Assembly: GCA_012295275.1 (NCBI GenBank)
Contig: CM022677.1
Span: 12,639,723-12,654,433, forward strand
From: Chrysomallon squamiferum
Taxonomy: Eukaryota > Mollusca > Gastropoda > Neomphalida > Peltospiridae
Reading direction: 5' to 3'
Length of the DNA: 14,711 nt
In this document: positions 1-7,234 of the stretch, one piece after another
Position numbering within the stretch: the first letter of the stretch is position 1
Layout of the letters: each line of letters starts with the position of its first letter
The notes under the pieces: model-generated
The model's input: the letters and a program-made list of their open reading frames with translations, nothing else
The model's database searches: none
What the model was told of the DNA's origin: nothing
Position numbers and translations under genes: made by a program

Positions 1-756
1 CAGCTGAAACCTGATCAGAAATACCCGTCTCTGAAACAACATGGCCAAGAAACTTAACCTCCTTTTTAAGCAAATGACACGTGTAGCCTACCAAATACCA
101 TTTCTAGCCTTTGGTCCATTTCGTCGAAGGTGCGTCCAAACACAAGAATGACTTCTAGGTATACTATCAGAGACTGAAGACTGTCTTCTCCCAGGCAAAC
201 CTGCATTAGCCATTAGGCTACTCTGATTAAACAAACCCATGGATATCCTGGTATATTAAAAAAAAGACAAAAACAAAAAAAGACGAACCAGCGCGAAATG
301 CAGTCTTGGGAATGTCTTCCTCTTCACTGAAGAAATCCATGTGCTAGATCGATGGAAGAGAAATACTTGGCGCCTTTCAATGTCTCAAGTGTTTCATCTA
401 CACGGGGAAGTGGATGCGCATCTTTGACAGGTTTTGCATTTAAGAGGCTGAAGTCTCCACATATTCTCAGCTTTCCACCGGACTTTCTAACAAGTACCAA
501 AGCTGATACATAAGCTGACGTACTTGGGCGCAGAATGACTACAGCTACTTAGGGTTTGCAGATAAGCTTTTAACTGTTACCACTGATTGGGTGGAACTCG
601 GCGATACGGGACTTTGACTGGGTTATCATCTGAGGTGGTAATTTTATGTTTAATGATGCTACAGTATCCTAGACATTGATCGCCTTTACTAAACAGATGA
701 TCAAAGTTCATTTTCCCTTCCTGCGTACAAGTTAAGTTATCCCAATATCCAACTGT
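1..756 (-). pseudogene. pol: Ty3/gypsy pol (reverse transcriptase) remnant, left copy
   Basis: Reading leftward from 756, an open stretch to 577 encodes an RT N-terminal segment with VKVPYRRVPPNQW, typical of the region just upstream of the gypsy RT fingers, then stops. The next pieces, in shifting frames, carry HPLPRVDEALETL and FSSIDLAHGF (about 300-430). The position that is normally Y-hydrophobic-D-D reads YLEV (161 down to 150). The last bases encode a FLGHVVS-type motif, better preserved here than in the right copy, which has a 15-bp deletion there. The loss of the second catalytic aspartate pair is shared with the right copy, so the element was inactive before the arms diverged. It acted, when alive, in cDNA synthesis. 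Confidence 0.85.
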
Positions 757-1290
757 TTAAAAATGAAATCATCGCTGGAGACATTTCCAACTCTAGAATC
801 TTCTAAATCGTTTACCACAAAAAAAAAGTATGTGGGAAGGTTCTACCTAAAATCTGCAGCCTTTAAGTGAAATGCTGTGACCATTTGCTGCAGAAACATT
901 AATAAAAGGACATAAAACAAAGATCTCCACAACGTTATTTTCAAATGATTTTTGTAAACTGTTTCCCTAATGGTAAAAAATCAGCCCCGGTATCTTCGAA
1001 GGCAAAAGAGGATTATCAGCAGCCTCTTTACCCAGGATACCAAGAACAACGTTTATGCAATCAAAGGCCCATTTAAAAACGGAGTCTGCTGTATTAGCCA
1101 GCATCTGTCGGTTGAGTTCCCGACTCAAATAGGGATCTCTCAGATTCAGATCTCGCTGACCATGTTAACATTCATCATGTTCCAGCTGCTGACACAGGCT
1201 TAGCAATTCATGGCTGTACATCAGCAGAGATTCATCAGACCCCTGTTTTCGACTTCTTCATATAGGAAAAACATGAACAATATCTGCGGG
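757..1290 (-). other. Decayed gag-pro interval of the left retroelement
   Basis: Position predicts the end of gag and protease here. No retropepsin D-T/S-G motif could be found in any minus-strand frame, and stops are frequent. It mirrors about 11672-12180 of the right arm. A plus-strand open stretch at 970-1203 is an antisense shadow with no family features. Confidence 0.5.
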
Positions 1291-1485
1291 TCAGGAAGTA
1301 TCATCGTGATTATCTATTTCCAACCTGACAGGACCTGCTAAGTGCACCTTTAGCAAACGTATGGCTGAGTTATCAGTTTGACATTTTAACTCACGCTGAT
1401 CTTTGATATCGCGAATCCAGTCCTCCACGTTAAAGTCCGATCCCGGCTTACCTTGAAACTGCCCGATATGGTGCTCGCTCCTGTG
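1291..1485 (-). pseudogene. gag: Gag-like fragment, left copy
   Basis: An open stretch on the minus strand starts after a stop at 1488-1486 and ends at TGA 1293-1291. It encodes a segment beginning near FNVEDWIRDIKDQ and continuing to LAGPVRLEI, the tryptophan-containing amphipathic pattern seen in capsid parts of many Ty3/gypsy Gag proteins. It lies between the primer site and pol, the expected place. The remaining Gag is not readable. The right copy (11444-11671) is slightly longer because the TGA here is private to this arm. Assignment is by position and weak motif only. Confidence 0.5.
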
Positions 1486-2182
1486 TCACCAAACATTATT
1501 TGTGGCTGAATATGAGCAGAGGATTAAAGTTAGAATGCTTTAGAGTCGTTATCTCTCGTACTTTCTAATCGAATCTGAACGAATCTGATTCTCTTTGGCC
1601 TCTCCCTAAACTGAAAATCGAGGTTTTGAAAATCTCGTCTAAGCTGTTCATAGCTGTCTAATCCTTTTGCGACATCTTCCTTTGAAAACCATCTCAAAAC
1701 TTCAGAACACTTTACTTAAAAATGGACTTAAAGATTTATGAAAAGCGTAAAATTTTATTTTACTAGACTTCAATGACTATAAAAGAGAAGATAATTTGAC
1801 ATATCGTTTAATTGTCTGAAATGAACATGCTTTTAGTTATTTATTTCTCCAAAAGCTCCATATTAACTTATAAACTATTATTCACTGGAATATAAAATAA
1901 TATTTTACACAATCCCGACTACAGGTAGACCTGAAGAAATTTTTACCAATGGTTATAACATACATACACTGAACTTTACTGAATACTGAAAATAAATGTA
2001 AATGTTCTTGGATCAATTTGGATCAGTTTAGTAACCGTCTTCAGTTGGGAATCTCGTGTCGTCAACCATGTAGTCTCACATAAATCGTCAACATCAAATC
2101 TTGTCTATGCCTGGTCACGTGAGCCCATTGGCCGTCTTTCACTTAATTTCTAAATGTCCGGGTTCAGTCCTAATTGACTTAA
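1486..2182 (-). other. Retroelement leader, non-coding
   Basis: About 700 bp between the primer site and the gag fragment, with no supported gene. It includes two adjacent copies of the decamer ggatcaattt (2010-2030, the second diverged), which is present three times in the right arm. Confidence 0.5.
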
Positions 2183-2197
2183 AATCCCACTTCTGAC
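2183..2197 (-). other. Putative primer-binding site, tRNA-Leu type (left)
   Basis: The minus-strand sequence gtcagaagtgggatt is the complement of the 3' acceptor end known for animal tRNA-Leu (…AATCCCACTTCTGAC…). The flanking bases that should pair with the terminal CCA are mutated (gcgc region instead of TGG). It lies a few bases inside the end of the putative LTR, where a minus-strand primer site belongs. Confidence 0.6.
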
Positions 2198-2204
2198 GCG
2201 AGAG

Positions 2205-2601
2205 TGTAACTGGGCGGTGAGGGGAAGCAAGCGGATCTCTTAGCTAGCTGTAGGTGTATAATATATATTCGTAATATATGTGACTGTCTAAACAAAGGAC
2301 TTTATTATTAAGTAAGTTCTGCTATAGCAATTTAACATTTACAATATGGTAACCGTGGCATCTCCAAGGAGGAGTAACAGATTCATAAAAAAAATCATAA
2401 TAAAAATTCTAGAGTTGGAGAACAAAAAAGATCAAGCCAGTATGAAAAAAACACAAAAAGAACACACGCACAAACACCACCAGTGTCGCCACCTTCTCTA
2501 GCAATTGTTTAAGGTCCTGCAATGTCCAAGACCTAAGTGCAAAATTTGCTATGTCCCCCCTTAAATTCCAGGCTGCAATTGCCATATGTGGTAATGTCAC
2601 A
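2205..2601 (-). repeat. Putative 5' LTR, left copy (397 bp)
   Basis: On the minus strand it starts TGTGAC and ends GTTACA, an imperfect 6-bp terminal inverted repeat with the TG…CA ends of LTRs. It is followed after 7 bases by the tRNA-Leu-like primer site. Near its 3' part it has AATAAA (2306-2301), a plausible poly(A) signal. An 84-bp segment (2245-2328) flanked by TAGC is absent from the right copy, most simply a deletion there between short repeats. No second LTR is in the window, so the boundaries are inferred and not confirmed by a pair. Confidence 0.55.
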
Positions 2602-2676
2602 TGACCGACCATACAGTTGCCACTGCTAACGAAAGCTCCCAATAGGAGGCAGTCATCTTAATCTAGATTGTAGCAC

Positions 2677-3048
2677 TTACTTTAAACCGATGAAGTTGTC
2701 CTCAAGTATTTGTAATACAGATTTATGGTCATCAGCTTCTGATAGTACTTCAAAAGCTGCCGCCTCTTCATGCACTGGAACGAATGCAATTCCAGCTGAC
2801 GGATCAGTAAACAAAATCTTCATCAGTATGTAACGAACTGCTAGACTAATGAGTTGAACTTGGCGCCAGATGAACGAAGCATCCAGACACAGTTCAGTTT
2901 AGCTTTACAAGCGTGTAGTCTTCTTCCTTCACACTCGTAAGCAGTCACTGCACCACTGAGGTCCTTCTGTCGGACATACACAGTTTTCGAACGCAAGCTT
3001 TGGATGACCATACTCTGACGCTATAACCTTATGTACTGTTTCATTCAT
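2677..3048 (-). pseudogene. FLYWCH-like zinc-finger exon remnant, left copy
   Basis: From ATG at 3048 the minus strand reads MNETVHKVIASEYGHPKLAF, the start of a FLYWCH-like finger; a 2-bp deletion relative to the right arm (near 2987) then shifts the frame before the cysteines. A second open stretch, 2898-2677, encodes 73 residues including AGIAFVPVHEEAAAFEVL and ILEDNFIGLK. It ends at a consensus-like 5' splice donor GTAAGT (2680-2675), suggesting a former exon. FLYWCH fingers occur in DNA-binding proteins and in MULE-type transposases. I cannot tell whether this was host gene or transposon. It lies just outside the LTR. Confidence 0.5.
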
Positions 3049-3059
3049 TTTAATTATTG

Positions 3060-3250
3060 ATCAGTTGCCAAATCAAAGGAATCTTTAACATTTAATTAGC
3101 CTGAATTAGTAATTAGCTGACTTTCGTTAGCTTTGGTGTTAGATGATTTTTGATAATATGTTTCAGCAGACGTTTTAGCAGATCAAAGTAATCCAAATGC
3201 CTTTTATCAAGTTCAATTAGTAATTAGCTGACTCTAGGTAGCTTTGACGA
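3060..3250. repeat. Two-unit 111-bp tandem duplication, left copy
   Basis: The 19-mer aattagtaattagctgact is at 3104-3122 and again at 3215-3233, exactly 111 bp apart. Weaker matches extend on both sides (atcaaag…aatc before it, agctttg after it), indicating an old, diverged tandem duplication. It is mirrored at 9768-9786 and 9879-9897. Confidence 0.7.
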
Positions 3251-3304
3251 ATTTATTGGAATGTTGTTTAAAAATAACTTTGAAAAGTATATTTGAAGAA
3301 AAAT

Positions 3305-3348
3305 GGGGGCAATTGTCCTTAGGGGCAGTGTCCAGGGGGCAATTGACC
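3305..3348. repeat. Three G-rich units of about 14 bp, left copy
   Basis: Three consecutive variants of GGGGGCAATTGTCC occur at 3305-3318, 3321-3333 and 3335-3348. They stand out from the AT-rich surroundings. They are mirrored at 9653-9696. The origin is unknown; such short G-tract arrays can mark transposon ends. Confidence 0.7.
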
Positions 3349-3788
3349 TGATACCATAAAAAAAGCTGTTTATGAGTGTAAATGAACTTGCTTTAGCAAT
3401 TCTGATAATGATCTATTATAGACTTGACTATGGTAATTAGTGTTATTAAACAGTATTATAAACACAAGAATCTTTGTTTTGGGGAAACTTTCAAATTGAA
3501 ATAATTGTTTTCATTTGTTTAGATATTCTGAATAAATATCCCAAAACATCCATGTTTGAAGCTTGTTGGCAACGGTGAACAAATTATGAATGTGCTAGGA
3601 GACTTGTTACCATTGAGAAAGTAAAACTTTACTCAGTAATGAAACATTATTATTATCATTTCTATTTTTGTTACGTTCACTTTAGCTAATGCCCAACGCA
3701 ATCTCTTTTTCTAAAATCCTATATCTAGTACAAATTAATGCCAAATTTAAGCTTAATCTAAGAAAGCTGAACGCAAAAATAAACTTGT
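3349..3788. other. AT-rich 3' flank, no gene seen (left)
   Basis: Non-coding AT-rich DNA downstream of the left secreted-protein pseudogene. No open frame, repeat or RNA gene could be supported. Confidence 0.5.
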
Positions 3789-3794
3789 TTTATT
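3789..3794 (-). promoter_or_regulatory. Poly(A) signal AATAAA of the left gene copy
   Basis: TTTATT on the plus strand gives AATAAA on the minus strand, 164 bases past the stop codon, followed by a T-rich stretch. It is conserved in the right arm at 9207-9212. Confidence 0.65.
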
Positions 3795-3957
3795 TCAGCA
3801 TAGAAATTGTTTCACACATAAGATTGTGAACTGGAAATCTGAAACTTACAATAATTGTTGTGTGATACAGTATAATTATAAACATAAACGCTAACAGGTT
3901 TTACATGTGAACTGTCATGTTATTTAACACTGACTGATTACCTGACAACAATACTGA

Positions 3958-5768
3958 TTAGCGCGTGCGCAATAACTCCAGATGGATATCCGGACTGAGA
4001 GTCAGATGTTTGGATTCGCATCTTCTGAAAAGTGTAAACGTTTTTCCATGTACATCATTCAGGTTCTCCATGACACCGAACACACTGGAGCTGTCCACCA
4101 TGATGCTGTCGCTGTCTGTGTTGCCCTCGTCGACGTACATTGATCGGAATGTGGCAAACGGAAATCCCTTACTGGACTGTTTAAATATGAGATCAGAAAC
4201 AACGAGTTCCGTTCTGTCCACTTTCGAAATCAACGTCAGCTTTGCTTTTTCTCCATTTCTGTAAAGAATCTTCAGCTCTCGTTTATCGACGTCGATATCC
4301 ACTTGATCAATGGGAGCAGCAGGTCTGATCAGGTCAACATCACATGTTCCAACCACAACTGATGTTCCAAACGGAATCCAGTCTAATCATGCAGGAGGGA
4401 GGGGCAGCAGGCGTACGTTTCCGTCTTGATAGATAACAAGTGTCTCACTGTAACCCTCTGACCAAGGAACTGGAAGAATTATTTTAAAATAGTCTACTTT
4501 TCTATAAAGCTTGTCAGTATTTTTTACATATACTTTCATGGTTTCCGGATTTCTCCACCAAAAGTCTATATCAACACCTGTAACAGTGAACTCGTTACTG
4601 GTGTATATAGGAAAATATTTTTCAGGTTTCATAGGTTTTCTTTCCAATTTTATTTCTTCCATACAAATGGAAAATACATCCTGTGCGGATAATGAAATTT
4701 TGATCAGATTTACGTTGTGTTCGATCCAAGAAAGGTTTGGGATTTGCCAATCGACGTCAGTTTTCCAGGGTTGTAAACCAGTTTCTTTGAGCGCAATTAA
4801 ATGTTTGTTTCTGTCTCTGTATGAAACCTGTATTTTTACAAATGAGGTCACTGGTTTGAGTTTTAGACTGAAGACTGACCCAATATCAGCATCTATGTAA
4901 CCTTCTGATCTTCCCTTTAACATGAATGAAATTTCAATTACGGCTATTTTCGATGTACTAGGTCCTGGAAACACTTTCATAGTCGCCGAATTTGAAAATA
5001 AATGATTATTTGTTTTATTCAAACAGAGGTGGGTAAAACTCCAGTAGAGAGGAGACAAAGCAACACAGTCAGTATGATTTGGTTCTCTTCTGTTTAGAAA
5101 AGCTTTATACATTGGTAGAGTAGCTATTAGTTTGTACTGTTTCACGCTGTCGAGGTATACTGGTATTTTGACGTTGTCCTCTTCCGCACATTTAGATGGG
5201 TAACTATTCTGTCTAAGTTTAGCTTTTTTGTCGACATTAATTCGAGACGAAGAGTTCAGATGGGGCAGATCACTCGTACAGTGAAGTTTACACTGCAGCA
5301 TGTCCTGCGCGAGACTGCTGTCATCAATATCTAGACTGACTGTGTTCAGTTCCACTCCATCAGATCCTTGAACCTGGAGCTTTAAAATATACAAACCTCT
5401 TTCCAGAATTACTGATCCTTTCATCTCGGTACTGGAATGAAAAACATTCCAGTTATCTCCAGCTGTTTCTGGTGATATGGTGACAATGGATCCCATTTTC
5501 TTCTGGTTTAAAACTGCTGTGATGACTTCAGGATCGTTGCCATTGGAGTATCGTAAACTGGATATTTTTACCGTGCTTGTTTTCTTCAGACAGAAGTAAA
5601 AATTAATGATTTCGTAGCCTGTTAAAAACACTACCTTCTTTGACAAAGCGTTTGATCGAAAATGTACCTTCGGTGTTTATCTCGAACCTCGAAGGCTGGT
5701 AATGGGTGAATGTTGCCCAGACATAATCTGCAGAACGCTAAAAGTAGAAGGGTCTTCACAACATACAT
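3958..5768 (-). pseudogene. Broken copy of the 602-aa secreted-protein gene
   Basis: The reverse complement aligns end to end with the intact gene at 7235-9043. Two lesions are private to this copy. A GG insertion (5667-5668) after codon 33 shifts the frame to a TAG at 5633-5631, leaving a predicted 45-residue product with only the signal peptide. A G-to-T change turns Gly460 GGA into TGA (4389-4387). There are 15 substitutions in all, of which only one (Asp448 GAC/GAT) is silent; replacements include S26F, A79P, N81V (losing a glycosylation sequon), W125L, K164T, Y266F, N322H and I369M. The promoter and poly(A) signal remain, so it may be transcribed. It could be a pseudogene, a null allele, or (for the insertion) a sequencing error. 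Confidence 0.9.
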
Positions 5769-5849
5769 TTTTCCAAAGTTTCAAAACTAGTTACGTATGA
5801 TTCTTAGATAAGAAGACACAACAGGGCCCGGCTGCTGTAGCTCAGCTGG

Positions 5850-5903
5850 TTTATATACGTGTGACGTCACTACTAATCGGTCTCCAGTCAGCGTTATGAC
5901 TCA
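5850..5903 (-). promoter_or_regulatory. Inducible-type promoter: AP-1 site, CRE, TATA box
   Basis: Read on the minus strand toward the left gene copy: an AP-1/TRE site (TGACTCA on the plus strand, 5897-5903), then a perfect palindromic CRE TGACGTCA (5862-5869), then TATATAAA (5857-5850) four bases further. A start site about 30 bases past the TATA box would fall near 5826, giving a 5' UTR of about 58 bases before ATG 5768. CRE and AP-1 sites bind bZIP factors (CREB/ATF, Jun/Fos) in animals; responsiveness here is inferred. The corresponding region of the intact right copy is not in the sequence because of the gap. Confidence 0.7.
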
Positions 5904-6007
5904 GTCGTTCAAAGAACTTCTCTGAAAAATCGTAATTTAATGTCAGCTGTTAACCTTGGTTATATTTAGTTTTATAAACTAAATTTTATAATTAAATCCT
6001 TTAGCAT

Positions 6008-6405
6008 AATCATATATACATACATACATAATATTACAGACACAACAAACACACACACACACGCACACAGGCACACTCACATATATACTGGATAGGCTAC
6101 ACACATAAACAGTTTCACCGACAGATTATATACATACACAGGCGCATGAACAAAAACATACACATACACCACTTTCATACATATAGTCATAAAATACACA
6201 ATCCCATATATGCTATTACTGTAATATGCAAACTTAAAAACATATACACAGTCATGTTTTAAACTTGTCACGTACTCATTCACATAGACAGACATATACA
6301 CACCAGCAATAACTTATCTTAGCACATGATACATACACACAATATGCAAACACAGACTAACTCATACATGTACATTCAGACACACACACACACACACACA
6401 CCTTC
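6008..6405. repeat. CA/ATAC-rich microsatellite tract
   Basis: Includes (atac)n near 6013-6028, (ac)n near 6046-6063 and a clean (ac)n run at 6379-6402, with cacata/tatac variants between. Long CA runs are a common simple repeat. The minus-strand open stretch 6077-6301, rich in Tyr-Val, is a translation of this tract and not a gene. Confidence 0.9.
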
Positions 6406-7011
6406 ATTTTCTCTCAAATTATGCCCCATTTGTACCAAGTGCTTAACTGTTATCAATTTTAACAATATTTACTTAAGAAGGTAAACAAGCTATCAAAAGT
6501 GCATTTTTTTCTTCTCCTTAATTCCACAATTTGCCAATATCTACTACTGACTTTGCTTTTTCTTTATAACAATTTAACATTTGACAAGTCTGAATTCACT
6601 GTTAACTACAAAGTGAATCAAAACCTAACTGAAAGAATAAAAATATAAATTATAGCATAAACTAATCGTAAGAAAGGAAATACAAAATTATTTCTGGATG
6701 GTTTGCAATTTAAATTACAAACAGGCTCTCTTTTCCGTAAGTGGAAGTTTAATTATTTTTCTGTTTTTATTATTTTATTGTTTTGGGGTTGGTACAACTC
6801 TTCACTCCCCGTCATAAAAAAAAGACCATATATGATACAAAAAATAAAAAATCTATGAAGAAGTTAATTTTATTTCTTAATAAAATAAAAATATCAAAAA
6901 TGAGGCTATTTTAAGAAAACAAAATTATATATGTGTCACACATTATCATATAACTAAACAAAATAAAATAAAAGTTTGTAAAGCTCTGGCATATTTTCTG
7001 TCTAAAAGTAT
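6406..7011. other. AT-rich DNA with no supported gene
   Basis: Very AT-rich, with short A and T runs and no open frame of note. It has no counterpart in the right arm. It ends at the assembly gap. Confidence 0.6.
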
Positions 7012-7211
7012 NNNNNNNNNNNNNNNNNNNNNNNNNNNNNNNNNNNNNNNNNNNNNNNNNNNNNNNNNNNNNNNNNNNNNNNNNNNNNNNNNNNNNNNNN
7101 NNNNNNNNNNNNNNNNNNNNNNNNNNNNNNNNNNNNNNNNNNNNNNNNNNNNNNNNNNNNNNNNNNNNNNNNNNNNNNNNNNNNNNNNNNNNNNNNNNNN
7201 NNNNNNNNNNN
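7012..7211. other. Assembly gap of exactly 200 N
   Basis: A round-number run of N, as placed by scaffolding programs between contigs of unknown distance. It lies exactly at the inner edge of the right arm, so the junction of the palindrome is not sequenced. Confidence 0.97.
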
Positions 7212-7234
7212 ACTAGTTTTGAAACTTTGGAAAA

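Larger units (their letters stand above)
1..2601 (-). mobile_element. Ty3/gypsy LTR retrotransposon remnant, left-arm copy
   Basis: Read on the minus strand from 2601, this holds a putative 5' LTR, a tRNA-Leu-like primer site, a gag-like fragment and Ty3/gypsy reverse transcriptase pieces, running off the left window edge before RNase H. All coding parts are broken by frameshifts and stops, so it is a dead copy. It keeps about 269 bp of the RT N-terminal region (469-737) that the right-arm copy has lost. Family assignment rests on the order of parts and on RT motifs typical of Ty3/gypsy pol. No 3' LTR is visible. Confidence 0.85.
1..5791. repeat. Left arm of giant inverted repeat
   Basis: The whole stretch is the reverse complement of 7212 to about 12661. 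Paired landmarks: 5791 with 7212, start codons 5768 with 7235, stop codons 3958 with 9043, poly(A) signals 3789-3794 with 9207-9212, LTR edges 2601 with 10404, and position 1 with about 12661. The sum of paired positions is 13003 next to the gap and about 12662 at the far end, so indels total about 340 bp, mostly deletions in the right arm. The gene is about 99% identical between arms; flanks look closer to 96-98% by eye. The arm continues beyond the left window edge. Confidence 0.95.

Noticed and set aside
970-1203. 77-codon plus-strand open frame
   Set aside because: Antisense to the decayed retroelement; partly matched by an equally featureless frame at 11725-11958 in the mirror copy.
2409-2642. 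MGAFVSSGNCMVGH… open frame, also at 10363-10608
   Set aside because: Present in both arms only because the arms are homologous; overlaps the putative LTR and has no protein-family features.
3965-4900. Plus-strand open frames of 99 and 129 codons within the left gene copy
   Set aside because: Antisense shadows of the secreted-protein gene; the same shadows occur at 8737-9036 and 8101-8490.
5838-5849. TAGCTCAGCTGG on the plus strand, a match to the tRNA A-box consensus
   Set aside because: No B-box or clover-leaf follows, and the bases lie between the TATA box and the expected start site of the left gene copy.
6077-6301. Tyr/Val-rich minus-strand open frame
   Set aside because: Translation of a CA/ATAC microsatellite tract.
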